Assembly: GCA_963377175.1 (NCBI GenBank)
Contig: CAUJNA010002890.1
Coordinates: 1,062,010-1,126,009, forward strand
Origin: Effrenium voratum
Taxonomy: Eukaryota > Sar > Dinophyceae > Suessiales > Symbiodiniaceae
DNA: 64,000 bases
Reading direction: 5' to 3'
Of the stretch, positions 1-10,493 are shown piece after piece (the stretch's first letter is position 1; each line of letters starts with the position of its first letter). The notes under the pieces were generated by a model that saw only the letters and a program-made list of their open reading frames with translations, had not been told where the DNA came from and did not search any database. Made by a program: the position numbers and the translations under genes.

Positions 1-2
1 CT

Positions 3-92
3 ATTGCCAACCTGGATGAGCTCAACCTTTGCGCGGATTTGCCGACCCCGCACAAAAAAATCGCCGGCCAGAGAGTCGCGCTAATCCCCTGA
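3..92 (+). CDS. Terminal exon of an upstream host gene (partial)
   Basis: An open frame enters from the left edge and gives 29 residues (IANLDEL near the start, QRVALIP at the end) before TGA at 90-92. Composition is that of a real C-terminus and it reads on the + strand like every other host exon here. The family is not recognisable from so short a tail. Its stop lies about 540 bp before the first GGCT-like exon, which fits closely spaced one-directional genes. Confidence 0.5.
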   Translation: MANLDELNLCADLPTPHKKIAGQRVALIP

Positions 93-280
93 TGGTGGTT
101 TGGGTGGCTGCCAGGTTTGGAACCTGGCTCAAACCCCGGCAGAACCATGGTACGTATCTCGGATATTTGCACATGGAGTTCGGGTGTCCCTGAAGCAGGG
201 GCCAAGTGGGCCGAACATTTTGTGGGAGAAGTTGGATTCTCAAAATACATGGGAACAAAGAGACAGAAAGGAGTCAGATA

Positions 281-380
281 TGGGTATGGGTCAAAATTAA
301 AGCACCAGGAAACCGCAGGTTCTAGTCCATGTTTCCATTTATCAGTTGTCCATTTTGGTACCTACTTTTGACCCGCAGCC
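281..380. repeat. M4 dispersed repeat, copy 1
   Basis: About 100 bp starting GGGTATGGGTCAAAATTAA and ending TTTTGACCCGCAGCC, so the ends are inverted repeats (GGGTCAAAA / TTTTGACCC). Close relatives lie near 2434, 12820, 48962 and 59311. The rest of 93-631 shows no gene. Confidence 0.8.
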
Positions 381-631
381 TACATATAGTTCCACCCTCG
401 CAGAAGGTACACAGGTTGCCAAAAGGCCTGCATATGATCACTGTCTTTTCTTCTTGTTGCGCTTCATGGGCGTGGAACACTTTTTGAGTCGGAGCCCTTT
501 TTGGGTTGCTTCTATTTTAAAGGGAAGCCCAGAGGGAAACCAGAAGTTTGGGGTTTCTATTTGAAGATGGTAACTCTTTTCCGCTCTCAGCCGGGGTTCT
601 CTCTTCGGTGAATTCGTGTTGGGCGGGTCAG

Positions 632-687
632 GGGGCAACGTCCTCACCTTCGCCTATGGCGCCAACATGGGCTTGGCGCGGGGCTTG
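632..687 (+). CDS. GGCT-like gene, exon A (N-terminal FAYGANM motif)
   Basis: The frame reads through FAYGANM followed by LARGL. This matches the N-terminal signature of gamma-glutamylcyclotransferase-fold proteins (Y-F-A-Y-G-S-N-M, with S replaced by A), which binds the glutamyl substrate. The acceptor GGTCAG lies at 626-631. A GC donor at 688, or a GA donor at 697, would keep the phase that exon B needs. The exon carrying the start codon was not identified. Enzymes of this fold release 5-oxoproline from gamma-glutamyl peptides or act in glutathione turnover; the exact substrate cannot be told from here. Confidence 0.6.
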
Positions 688-1526
688 GCGAGCCGGGAGC
701 CGACTTTGACATCGCCCCAACAAACGAAGAGAGCGGCCGGCCATGGGGCCTGGAGCTATGAAAGTGTCATCCTTCTGAAAATGGTTCGGTTCTTCGTCTT
801 CTTCTTTTTTTTTGGGGGGGGGGTTAAACTTGGCAACTGCGGGGAAATGTTGTTGCTTGTGGTGAGCCTGGGGTCTTGTAGATAAAACTGTTAGACAAGG
901 TAGACCAAACAAGGAGCAAGGTCAGAAACAAATATTCCTGTGTACCTTCTCTGTGAACCAAAAAAACCCGGCTAAGTCAAGGTGAGTGAGGGAAAGTGGC
1001 AACAGATGCAGCCCATTTAGACCACTTTAATGCTAGGATTTGATTGTGAAGGGAAACCAACCCTGAAGGATCCTGCTAAGGTACTTGAACCGTGTTGAAC
1101 CTAAGAAAAAAAAACTCGTCCTTGCCTGCCTCCACTAGCACTCCCTCCCCTGTTTCCCCAAAGTCAGAATCCAAGAATGTTCAGAAGGACGAAGCGTGCC
1201 CAAGCCAGTGCTTCCAGTTACCATGGTAGGTAATCAGGGGAACCCATGATGTCAGACCTCGAGTGTCAAGAGTGGACCATTCGGGCCTTGAGGTTTCCCC
1301 GTACCCGTCTTGTCCAAAAGTGGAGAAACCCCAGTTCACACAACTAGTCAGAAAAACATGGATGTAAAAAGCCAAACATTAAACATACCGAAGGGTGAGC
1401 GATTCTAGATTCCAGTGGTCACTTAACCACTTGCACGGAGACTTACAACAATTATGTTTGTGGGCTATAGGCTATAAGCTATAGATAGGCTTACTCACCA
1501 CTTACTAAGTGCGATGTTTCTTTAAG

Positions 1527-1630
1527 TACGTGGAGTCTCTATGACCCTTGAAACATAGGTCCACGACCCCGAAATTTTGTGGGTAATGACCAACCGATTT
1601 TTCATTCGGGTCAGAAGGAGACTCTAGGTA
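1527..1630. repeat. M1 palindromic repeat, copy 1
   Basis: Starts TACGTGGAGTCTCTATGACCC and ends GGAGACTCTAGGTA, so the element is a short inverted-terminal-repeat (MITE-like) unit. It ends 14 bp before the acceptor of exon B. Confidence 0.85.
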
Positions 1631-1644
1631 GTGGTCACTCGCAG

Positions 1645-1749
1645 GCGAAGTTGCTCCACTTGGGAATCCATCCCAAGCACACGCTGGTGGGCATGCTGCC
1701 TCACCATGAGCTCATCTTCGACAAGCGCGGCACGGGAATGCGCTCGCGA
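1645..1749 (+). CDS. GGCT-like gene, exon B
   Basis: Acceptor GCAG at 1641-1644; a GT donor at 1750 leaves phase 0, which is what exon C requires. The peptide contains LVGMLPHHELIFDKRG, matching the GGCT-fold stretch that follows the substrate loop (consensus near LPGHRLVFDKRG). Joined in phase with exon A it gives the expected order of motifs. A GC donor at 1771 is an alternative end. Confidence 0.6.
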
Positions 1750-1782
1750 GTGTGGGTCGCCAACCGACGGGCAAAAGGAGCC

Positions 1783-1948
1783 ACCTGGAGTCTCCTTTTG
1801 ACCCTTGAAAAATGGGGGTCATTACCCACAGTTTTCACAGAAGTACCTGGAGCTCCTTCTGACCTCTAGAAAAAAGGGGTCATTACCCAAAATTTGGGGG
1901 TCGACGGTCATCGACCACATTTTTCAAGGGTCATGGAGACTCTAGGTA
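1783..1948. repeat. M1 palindromic repeat, copy 2 (compound)
   Basis: A left half starting ACCTGGAGTCTCC (1783) is followed by a second, nearly complete copy from 1844 (TACCTGGAG) to 1948 (CTCTAGGTA). It begins 34 bp downstream of the exon B donor. From here to 3075 I see only repeats: M4 copy 2 and an AT microsatellite. Confidence 0.8.
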
Positions 1949-2433
1949 CAAAGGTAGATGCCAACTCAATATTGCAAGTCAGGAAACAAGGGGAACCCTC
2001 GAACTACACCGCAAGTTGCCATGATGTTGTAGTTTTTCGCATGCCTGGTTTACTTGCCATTTGTTGGGGCATTGTAGCTTTGGCACCGCGAGTTTGCCGG
2101 TTTGGTCTCACTTCCCGAGATTGTGGAGACTTGGGCACCGTCCTGATATGAGACTTGTTTGGCCTACCCCGAAGAATCAACTCGGGGTGTACGGGGAACG
2201 GAGCCCAGTGGCCCGAGTTCTGCAGGGTGGATAGGTCCTGGCGATACCCCGAAGAATCAACCCGGGATGTGGTACGGGGAACGGGGCCAGGTGCAGACCA
2301 AGCCCCAGGAACCACAAGGAAGCAAGAAGTCTATAAACTTGTTTTGGCCAATCCACTCGATCGGAAGGGAACCTAGCACTCCTGTGGCGTTTTGCCTTTT
2401 TAAGTCTTGTAGCATGCTTCTGGGTAGACCATT

Positions 2434-2537
2434 TGGGTATGGGTCAAAATTAAACCACCAGGGGACCACAGGTTTTGGTCCATGTTTCCACTTGCCAGGG
2501 CAACCCATTTGGGGTACCTATTTTTGACCCACAGCCA
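2434..2537. repeat. M4 dispersed repeat, copy 2
   Basis: Starts GGGTATGGGTCAAAATTAA and ends TTTTGACCCACAGCC, closely matching copy 1 at 281. Confidence 0.85.
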
Positions 2538-2695
2538 TTCCAATGCCAAGGTTGTGATTGTGACTCACCTGACGTTGGTTGAACCTCCGAGAAAAGAACG
2601 CCTTCAGGGCTTTTGCAAGCGGCAGGTCATTGACGGATGGCGAGGCAGAGCCTGCCTTTGTGAGGGCCCGAGGGGAACGCGGGGACTAGAATTAT

Positions 2696-2805
2696 GTTTG
2701 TTTATTATACACATATATATATATATATTTATTTATTTAATAAATGTATATATATACACTTTATATCATTATATATATACTACTGTATACAGTACATATG
2801 TTTAG
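2696..2805. repeat. AT-rich microsatellite
   Basis: Degenerate TATA/CATA tracts with no coding signal. Confidence 0.8.
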
Positions 2806-3075
2806 GGGACCCCCAAAGCAGAAGCCTCTATTGGGCTCCCATTGCTTTGGCCTGGCCCCACAAGGTGCCAATGGTGCAACTGAGATAAGCGCGCCCGCAC
2901 GACGGAGGGTGTTTTTACCGCCCGCACGACTTGGGTGCGGGCACCTTTTTGGTGGGTTTGCTTAAAAGAATAAAGGGCGATTCCTGGCTTAGATGGGGTT
3001 TCTTCCATTTACCAGGACCAGCCATTTTGCCAAAAGGCCGCCTATGCTCCCGCATCTCTTTTGGTTCTCTCCAAG

Positions 3076-3149
3076 GCCAATATCCGGCACACAGAGGATC
3101 CCGGCGATCCACTGGCCGTGCTGCTCGCCAAGAAGATGCGGAAAAGAGT
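3076..3149 (+). CDS. GGCT-like gene, exon C
   Basis: Acceptor CCAAG at 3071-3075. The peptide starts ANIRHTEDPGDP, matching the AN(I/L)-x-P-x-PG segment that precedes the VHGV strand in GGCT-fold proteins. A GT donor at 3150 leaves two bases, which exon D completes with its first base. Earlier GC donors at 3120, 3123 and 3138 have the same phase, so the 3' end is uncertain. Confidence 0.55.
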
Positions 3150-3186
3150 GTGGGCGTGTGTTGTTTCTCTTGCGGGTGCGATAGGT

Positions 3187-3277
3187 AGGGAATGACCCTT
3201 CCGGGTTTTGGGAATGAACCAGATTAGGGTTTTCCGGGCCCCGATGGTTTTTCGGGTCATTCCAACTCATTCCCTGC
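3187..3277. repeat. M7 dispersed repeat, copy 1
   Basis: Starts GGGAATGACCCTTCCGGGT and ends ATTCCCTGCTGA; the ends are roughly inverted. Related copies lie near 6528, 7762, 38937 and 62569. The stretch 3278-4020 shows no gene. Confidence 0.6.
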
Positions 3278-4020
3278 TGAGAACCAGCAAGTTTTTGAGG
3301 GTACCCTCCCAAACAAAGACAGAACCTGCCAGTTCCTGGAAGACCATGGTCCTTTTAATGGGCACACCTGTGGTTCCATGTTGGTTTTGAGCGTACCTGT
3401 TTCCAGATTGGTTTATTTAAAGGGACACCGAAAAGCCGTCCTCGGCTGCCAGCGATGGCTTAGGTTCCAAGAGGACTTTCACCCCGCCATGCCAGGATTT
3501 TCTTGGTGCTCTGCCCAGGTTTTTCTTGGTGCCACCAATGGGTTTGTGGATTTCAGAGGATAGTTGTTGTTTTCTTTATTTGTTTCCTTTGTTGTTGTTT
3601 TTCAGAGGGAATATGTTTTTCCAGGGGGCGAAGAAGCAAATGGAAGTACTGTAACGACTGTAACGCCAATATAGTTGGCCTCCAATGTAAATGTTCCGCA
3701 TACCTGAACACTCAAATTACCCATAAAACATGGGATTGGGTTGAGTTCCTATGAAGGGTTTCAGGGTCCGGGTAAATGTTATGCCCCCTTTTTGCCCATC
3801 AGCATACTCCTACTGTGCTTGTCCAGAAGACTGGGGGAATTGAGTACCTCACAAACATTCTAAGGCTCTCAGGATTACAGGGTTCCGAGCCATTTCCTCT
3901 TGTGGAGCCTCAAAAGCGGCAGGTTCTATGGTCACCACCAGTAAATTGCAACTTTTGAGGGGGACACCGAGGGAGCCCTGTATAAAGTATTCCTACGCAT
4001 CAGTATTAATTACTCCTACA

Positions 4021-4152
4021 CACTGTGGATGGACGAAATCCGTTCGCACCACGCAATGAAACCATTGTTGAAGCCATTGTTGAATGGTATTTACAGGGGA
4101 ATCGAATCATTCCATGCTAAACGGTGGTGCAGGATTTCGCCCCTCCACAGTA
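4021..4152. repeat. M3 palindromic repeat, copy 1
   Basis: Starts CACTGTGGATGGACGAAATC and ends with the inverse (GATTTCGCCC...CCACAGTA), typical of a non-autonomous inverted-repeat element. Confidence 0.85.
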
Positions 4153-4496
4153 GCCATTGCGTATAGGTTGCACACCTTTTTTTACACCCCCGTAAAGACT
4201 AGAATATACAACAGTGGGATCGGCACATTTGGTAATCATAAGGGTCTCCCGAGTGGCAATCATACCTAAGTTCCCTTGGATTGAAACCATCATCAAAGCA
4301 CGGTTGGGTCAACATAAACACCGTGGAATCGGTTGAACCGTACGGCAAATATGTTAGAGCAGAATGAATACACAGATACAGACAGCAGTATCTTTGAACT
4401 CCGGATGGATGACAACGTGGTGGACCCCTGAATGTTGATATCAATTGACATCGGGGCATTATGCCATCTTCTTGCATGTTCGGCCAAGTTAATAAG

Positions 4497-4591
4497 TACC
4501 TGGAGTCTCCATGACCCTTGAAAAATGGGTCAATGACCCCACAAATTTGGGAAATGACCCCATTTTTCAAGGGCGACGGAGAATGCAGGTA
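4497..4591. repeat. M1 palindromic repeat, copy 3
   Basis: Starts TACCTGGAGTCTCCATGACC, ends GAATGCAGGTA; the inner arms AATGGGTCA and TGACCCCATTTTTC also pair. Confidence 0.9.
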
Positions 4592-4766
4592 GTTAGCCAC
4601 CTGAGTTACAACCAATGACAAGGTTTCCTCCACTTTGGGGGGCTTATGGCGAGTTGTAACCTAGGCTACTGCAACTCACTGACTTGGCCGAACACCCAAG
4701 TAGAAATCCATGCAAACCATGGGAAATTATGTAACCATTGGTAGCCACGTGAACACAGTTAACCAT

Positions 4767-4898
4767 ACTGTGGATGGACGAAATCCATTTCGCACCACCT
4801 GAGAAACCCTGAAATGATGATTCGCCTGTAAATGCCAACCAGCAAGGGTTTCTTATTGTTTCAAAGCGGTGCGAAACGGATTTCGTCCATCCACAGTA
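4767..4898. repeat. M3 palindromic repeat, copy 2
   Basis: ACTGTGGATGGACGAAATCC at the left end is matched by its inverse ending CGTCCATCCACAGTA. It lies 34 bp upstream of exon D. Confidence 0.9.
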
Positions 4899-4932
4899 GG
4901 ACAAGGAGCGCAATTCCACTGTCGCATCCGAG

Positions 4933-5033
4933 GTCCCCTGTGCACGGCGTGGTGCACGACGTGAAGCGGAGCGATCTGGCGAAGCTGGACGCCTCGGAAG
5001 CACCGCTCTACCACCGGGTGAAGATGCCCCTTG
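4933..5033 (+). CDS. GGCT-like gene, exon D (VHGVVHDV / LD..E motif)
   Basis: Acceptor CCGAG at 4928-4932, donor GC at 5034. The peptide contains VHGVVHDVKRSDLAKLDASE then LYHRVKM, an excellent match to the GGCT-fold core V-x-G-V-x-Y-x-L...L-x-x-L-D-x-x-E-G...Y. The position of the catalytic glutamate of the family (D-x-x-E-G) is kept as DASE, but the following G is A. Phase is compatible with exons C and E. Confidence 0.7.
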
Positions 5034-5945
5034 GCAGGATATGTTTCGATTTTTCCCTGTTGGTTTTAACATTTAAATATACACTGCTTCAGCAAATGGA
5101 TGGTCAAAACCCGGGGCAGATGGAGGCTAGTAAGAGATAGTCCCAACCATCTACAGATGCGGCTGTTTGTCTAATTCTTTACATTGTTTTTGGGTGCACA
5201 GTATTAATACCAGGTTTTTTAATTATGGCTCACTTGATTGCATGACGATGCATCTTAATGGAATCCTCCATCTTTCTTGGGCATAGATGCCCGCCAAATA
5301 ATCCACAACTCAAATTTATACCCATGTGTGTGTGTGTGTGTTTGAGTGTGTCTTGAGGGTATCAGAGAGAGAGAGGGAGACCCTTTTTTTAGGTTCAAGG
5401 GAAAACACCATTTTGTTTTATAGTATGGTTGCTTTATATTTTTTTCTGCCGGGTATCCACTATTTTGACATCAGACTTTGGTGTGTCAGACTGTCTTTCT
5501 TTGATTCTTTGAGGGTACCCTGTGTGGTTTGGCATGAGAAGCAGAGCCAGAGACAAGAGACCGGCCATTGTTGCCGGGTCAAAGACGAACAAGCCCATTC
5601 AGGGCTGCTAAACCACAGGGGTAGATAGCTGGTATTGGGCCCTTTCTTTCAATCTTTGTGTTCAGCCCCCGCATTAGATGGCTCCACGACTTGGCTCACC
5701 AAGGCTTAAACCCTATCTTAGAACCAGTCGGCTGGGATTCCCCAAGACAATAAGTTATTTTGTAGTTTAAGTTACAACCCGCTTATAAGACCCCCTTAGT
5801 GAAGTGAACCTTGTCATTAGTGGGTTGTAACCCAGGAGGCCACGCACGTAACTCGGCCGAACATCCAAGCAGGGAACTGATTGTCCATATTGAAGCCACA
5901 ACTGTGAATTCATCCATAAACCAGGGGTTGATACCTGGGGTCCAT

Positions 5946-6174
5946 AGCGTGGATGGACGAAATCCGTTCGCACCACTTTGAAACCATGGTTGAAACCATG
6001 GTTGGTTGGTATTGACGTTGGGGAATCGAATCATTCCAGGGGTTCTAAACGGTGGTGCAGAATTTCGCCAATCAACAGTAGCCATTACGTATGGGTTGCA
6101 CACTACTTTTTTCTTACACCCCTGTGGTTTCTTAGGTGGTGCGAAATGGATTTCGTCCACCCACGCCACAGTAT
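5946..6174. repeat. M3 palindromic repeat, copy 3 (long form)
   Basis: Starts GCGTGGATGGACGAAATCC; an inner terminus ends at 6080 (CAACAGTA) and a second one (GTGGTGCGAAATGG...CCACAGTA) at 6174, so two elements are nested or fused. It ends 134 bp upstream of exon E. Confidence 0.8.
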
Positions 6175-6307
6175 TAACAATCCCACTAACCTGCAACATG
6201 AAAACCCGGTTGGTCATATCGTGTTTCTTCAAATTGGGGGGCCAATTCCACCGGGGCGGCGCGCCTCCGGGGCTCGGAGGCGGGGGCGTCAAAACGGATC
6301 GATCCAG

Positions 6308-6363
6308 CGCCGAGGCCGGTGGAAGTGGACACCCCGGCCGGCGCCAGAGAGGCCCGGGCGCGA
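6308..6363 (+). CDS. GGCT-like gene, exon E
   Basis: Acceptor CCAG at 6304-6307 and donor GT at 6364. The one base left over by exon D plus CG makes the first codon, and the frame reads VEVDTPAGAREARAR, ending in phase 0 as exon F requires. This fits the short V-x-V...G...A strand pair before the A-x-TYV motif of the family. The agreement of three exons in phase supports the model. Confidence 0.55.
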
Positions 6364-6400
6364 GTTTTTTTTGTTTTAATGGCTGCGAAATCGTTGCAGG

Positions 6401-6526
6401 CTAGGTCCCCCAACAATTGGTGCCTTTTTTACCGTTTCTTGTTTTGGGGTTTGGGGTTCCCCTACTGAAATAGGCATCCAGAAAAAAGTGGGTACCCTTA
6501 TTCTAACCCCTACCGGAGGACCTAGT
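6401..6526. repeat. M2 palindromic repeat, copy 1
   Basis: Starts CTAGGTCCCCCAACAATTGG and ends ACCGGAGGACCTAGT. It begins 38 bp after the exon E donor. Confidence 0.85.
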
Positions 6527-6527
6527 A

Positions 6528-6610
6528 GGGAATGAGAAATGGAATGAACCTGGGGATTCCCTGAAAAAAAGAGGGAAACCGTCGGTTGGGAAATCCTATT
6601 CTCATTCCCA
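6528..6610. repeat. M7 dispersed repeat, copy 2
   Basis: GGGAATGAGAAATGGAATGA at the left, CCTATTCTCATTCCC at the right: an inverted-repeat unit directly abutting M2 copy 1. Confidence 0.55.
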
Positions 6611-7761
6611 GGCGTTCTCACAGGAGAATAGGGGTGAGTCGAAAAAGGCGGGTGATTCATTGGAATTCATATTCATTTCCAATAGAGGCAGAGTTGTGGG
6701 ATCAAGGAGTTTATCCAACCACTTCTGTGATACCTTCGGGAATCCCCTCTTATGGGGGATTGGCCTTTTTTTGCGGCCCTTTTTGGTTGTATCACAGATT
6801 CGTGGGAGTCGATTCCATGTCAACCACAGCCCTGAGGGGCGATTCCAATTCTCATTCGGATCCCAACCAGTGGCTTGCCCTTTCCAGATCCAACCCTCTG
6901 GAAACCAACGGGATCCATTTTCCAGTGGAGTGTTGGGGTTCCCCGCCTGATATCTCTGTTCCCAGGCATCCGGTTCCTTAGCCTTTTAGCTTTCAAGTGT
7001 TTAGTGGTAGCTTGCATTTAGCCCACTCAACTTATAGCGGATCTGAACACGGACAGCCCAGATATAAAAAAGGGACAAGAGCTGGTTAGCTACGAGAAGG
7101 GCATAACTGGGATCCACTGGGCTTGCTTTGACCTTTCTTGTTGGGAGGGGGGTGGCCCCTGACAAAACATACGACCAGAAAACGGGCGCCAAGGCACTTC
7201 CTTTCTGATGGGCCACCGGGGGTCTGGGCATCGTAGGCTTGATTTGGTGGGGTCAAAAAGAGGTTCCGGCCGACGGCCTGGTTTGCATGTAAGGGACCTT
7301 CATTTGAGGAACTTGTCTAGTTGATTGGGATGGGACAAGGTTTGTTGAGCATGTCGCAAAGAAGTTCCTACGGCTCGGGATCTTCATGTCCCGCTGGATG
7401 TGACCCCAAAGGCCCCGTTACCTTTTGGAATGCTCCGCCGCAAAGACATGTATTCGCGTGGAATAGGCTAAATCCCTGTAAGACGAAGACGATCCTTGAA
7501 AACGAATCCTCCAGGGACATTGCGTTGGTGCACCTCTTATTTTTGCAGATAGCTCAAATGGCTTCTCCACTGCTTCCAGGCCCAACAGGTTACAAAGGTG
7601 CGTCAATGCTTGGTGTTGAAAGGGACGCCGACACACCCACACAAAATCTGGCCGTTGCCCATCGGACCACCGTTTAGGGATCGTATTTCACCACAGGAGT
7701 GTCATCACCTAAATTGGGTCCAGTCCCCTTGGTTGCCAGACATTTTCTTGCTGGTGCTCAT
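6611..7761. other. Intron sequence without a clear gene
   Basis: No element recognised apart from inverted GGGATTCC / GGAATCCC type words. Near 7376-7470 a + frame reads RDLHVPLDVTPKAPLPFG, which could be a further small exon, but exons E and F already join in phase without it. Confidence 0.4.
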
Positions 7762-7846
7762 TAGGGAATGACTTTCCGGTTGTTGGGAATGAACCGGAAG
7801 GGGATTCCAAACTAACGGAAACCATATCAGGGATGGTTCCCTGCTA
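7762..7846. repeat. M7 dispersed repeat, copy 3
   Basis: Starts TAGGGAATGACTTTCCGGTTG and ends GGTTCCCTGCTA. Confidence 0.6.
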
Positions 7847-8004
7847 AGCGAACCAGAAAGTATAGCAAACAAGCAGGGAAGCAACCCCATTTTTGTGCTG
7901 GGAAAAAGCACTCGTCTTCCCCAAAGAGCGAAGAGGCCCGTGCTCAGACCGGCCTAAGAACCCAGCAAGCTTACTGAGAATCGGCTTTTCACCCATTCGG
8001 ATCA

Positions 8005-8120
8005 ACTAGGTCCCCCAGTAGTGCCCTTTTACCAACTTGTTTGGGTGAGGGTTCCCCTACTAAAGTAGACGTCCCGAAAAAAAGTTGGTAGCCTTATTCT
8101 AACTCCTCTCTACTGGAGGA
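8005..8120. repeat. M2 palindromic repeat, copy 2 (right end lost)
   Basis: Starts ACTAGGTCCCCCAGTAGTGC; the right end stops at CTACTGGAGGA without the final CCTAGT. Confidence 0.85.
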
Positions 8121-8133
8121 ATAATATTTGCTT

Positions 8134-8190
8134 CATGTTGACCCTATATCAATCAACCCCAGCTTATTAATAGGGAGTGTCCCTGGTTTT
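8134..8190. repeat. M5 dispersed repeat, copy 1 (partial)
   Basis: CATGTTGACCCTATATCAATC followed by AACCCCAGCTTATTAATAGG, then GTGTCCCTGG; this is the left half of the M5 family. Confidence 0.6.
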
Positions 8191-8410
8191 CACCCATTCG
8201 ATGGGGTAGACTTAGCATACATTTTACATTTTGCCAGTGACTCAAAGGGAAGCAAACAATAGAATATACATTCTACAACTGGAGGCTTAAGTCATGCTCG
8301 GATCAAATTTACCTCGAGTCTTGGCCTAAGAACCCAGCAAGCTTGCTGGGACTCGATTTTGTTGTCCATTGGGATCAAGCTTTGGACCGAAGTCCAACAA
8401 CTCTTTGCAG

Positions 8411-8476
8411 GTAATGGCATGGACCTATGTGGGCAACGACGAGGACCTGGGGCCCCACGTTCAGGTGCACGGCAAG
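8411..8476 (+). CDS. GGCT-like gene, exon F (AWTYV motif)
   Basis: Acceptor TTTGCAG ends at 8410 and the donor is GC at 8477 (AAG|GCAAGG, a typical dinoflagellate form). The peptide starts VMAWTYVGNDEDLGP, matching the A-x-TYV strand near the end of the GGCT fold. It follows exon E in phase. The expected C-terminal PSxRY helix is not directly downstream; a matching exon is seen only at 46992. Confidence 0.6.
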
Positions 8477-8802
8477 GCAAGGGACTGGGTTGAGCGCCTC
8501 TCTTTTCTTTTTTTTTTTCCGGCGTCACCAAAACTGAGGGTGATTTTCTTTTTGGGATCCCTGCACTGTTCTTGTCATGTTTTTGTTTCTGATTCGGTTC
8601 ATTTTCAGAAACCAAGGGATCCCAATGAAGTTGTTTTACTATGGGCTGCAATGAAGTTGGTAGTTCATGTTCATTTTCAGGGGGCAACTACCATACCAAG
8701 GGGCTCCCTGATTGTAGGGGGCTGCAATGAAGTTGTTTTACCATAGCAAGGGGTGGACCAAGCCACCGACGGTCCCCTGTGACCCATTTGTTCTGTTTAT
8801 AC

Positions 8803-8899
8803 TACCTGGAGTCTCCATGACTCGAATCAAAAATGGGTCAGTGACCCCATTATTTTGGGTAATGACCCCATTTTTGAAGGGTCATGGAGACTCCAGGTA
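8803..8899. repeat. M1 palindromic repeat, copy 4
   Basis: Starts TACCTGGAGTCTCCATGACT and ends GGAGACTCCAGGTA; nearly perfect inverted ends. Confidence 0.9.
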
Positions 8900-8936
8900 C
8901 TCCAAAGCCCCCAATAGAGACCCCGCCGAGCTTCAG

Positions 8937-9097
8937 CTTTTTTCGGGATTCGGCGCTTCGTCGGCTCCGAAGTGCCATATGACTCCAGGCCGGGCACATA
9001 CCCATGGGACGAGCAGAAGAAGGACCGAAGTGCGGCCGCCAAATTCTGGCTGATCCAACTCAAGGGAGGATACTTGGATGCTCCTCCAAATTTTTAG
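8937..9097 (+). CDS. Exon-like island ending in a stop
   Basis: After a possible acceptor CTTCAG, the frame reads RFVGSEVPYDSRPGTYPW and later AAKFWLIQL before TAG at 9095-9097. The composition is protein-like and GC-rich against its surroundings. No family recognised; it could be the 3' exon of a gene or an unrelated open stretch. Confidence 0.35.
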
Positions 9098-9206
9098 CCC
9101 TTGGCATAACCTGGGGTAGAACTCACTTGCCCAAAGCCGACCGTATAACCATTGAGTTCCCGGATTTGCTCGATTTTTAATAAAGGTCCCAAACGGTTAA
9201 CCTTTT

Positions 9207-9321
9207 ACTAGGTCCCCCAGTAGTGGCCTTTAACCCTTTTTTGGGGAGGGTTCCTCTACTAAAATTGACTACAGAAAAAAAAGGGTACCCTTATTCTAAC
9301 CTCCCTACTGGAGGACCTAGT
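9207..9321. repeat. M2 palindromic repeat, copy 3
   Basis: ACTAGGTCCCCCAGTAGTGG at the left and CCCTACTGGAGGACCTAGT at the right. Confidence 0.9.
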
Positions 9322-9461
9322 TTATTTCCAGGTCCTTTGGGCAAGTGAGAGAACCCACAAGGTTAAGTCTACGGACCGGGGAACTTTGCAGGTCATGGGT
9401 TACGATCACAGCTTACGTGGCGCATCGAACTCCCAATGGTTGAAAATCTGGGGTCAAACCA

Positions 9462-9520
9462 TGCTGCGGATGGACGGAAACCTGCACCACTTTGAAACCA
9501 TGGGAAACCATTGTTGGATG
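9462..9520. repeat. M3 repeat, half copy
   Basis: GCTGCGGATGGACGGAAACC then CTGCACCACTTTGAAACC; only the left terminus is present. The rest of 9322-10250 shows no gene or known element. Confidence 0.55.
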
Positions 9521-10250
9521 TTACAAACAAAAGCCCTAAGGGGCCGATTTGTCAGCGGCTTCAGTTAGATTCTAACTTCCGGATTTCGGAGCTTCCGATT
9601 TGGGACCTCTGAAAGGACGCTTTGTAAGGTTGGCACAGGTTATATCCTGGAGCCTTGGACCCATAAAAAGTTGTGGGGGCAGAAAAGCATTGATTTGGGC
9701 AGGGAGAGCAGGCTTGCAGGAAACCTATGGACAAGTTTTGTCCGTTCACATTGGTGTTTTGCACCCATGAGAAAAGGAAGCGCCGGCTGGCTTTCAGGAA
9801 TTCACTGCAGCAGAGCTGCAAGCATCCGTGGCGCCAATGGGTAAGTGAAAATTATCCACTGCCATGGAAGATCTAGATATCCAGATGACATCCCCCAGCC
9901 ACCACTCCTGTCGACTATGGGCGTATTTGGGAAGATGCCAGGAGTCCAAGTAGAAGGTTTGGCTTGGGATCCCTGATCAATCACTTGGCCTTGTAGACGT
10001 CACATGGAGATATACTTCTTGCAAGCATACAGTTCCTGTGCAGACTTGCTAAAAACAACAGCAAGCCACAGCCACCCGAAACTTAGGCTTTCTTCGCGTC
10101 AAGAAAAACAACAACAGAGCCACATACAGCACTTGGCTTTCACTTGGCGTTTGATTCTATTCATGTTTCGTAGGCTGCAACAAAACCAGACTCTCTTTTT
10201 TTGGCAAGCTCAAGGGTTGTACAGAGGCTGAATCGTCCACCTTGGGCCGA

Positions 10251-10396
10251 AGTCCCACACTCCCGCCATGTCTCGCTTGCGGGTGATCCTCCGTGATCGC
10301 GCGGTGCTGGTGACGCTCGGCGCAAACCTGGAGTTGCTCGACCTGCAGCTCGGAAGCGACGAGGCAGGCGGACGGTGGCCCTCATGGATTCGCAAG
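10251..10396 (+). CDS. Exon-like island
   Basis: Possible acceptor CCGAAG ends at 10250; the frame reads VILRDRAVLVTLGANLELLD and ends PSWIRK at a possible GA donor (10397). M1 copy 5 begins 9 bp after the exon end. Family not recognised. Confidence 0.4.
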
Positions 10397-10404
10397 GAAG
10401 CATT

Positions 10405-10493
10405 TGCCTGGAGTCTCCATGACCCTTTAAGAATGGGTCAATGACTCCAAAATTCATGGTAATGACTCATTTTTCAAGGGTCATGGAGACCTG
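10405..10493. repeat. M1 palindromic repeat, copy 5
   Basis: Starts TGCCTGGAGTCTCCATGACC and ends GTCATGGAGACCTGC; the right end is slightly shortened. Confidence 0.85.
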
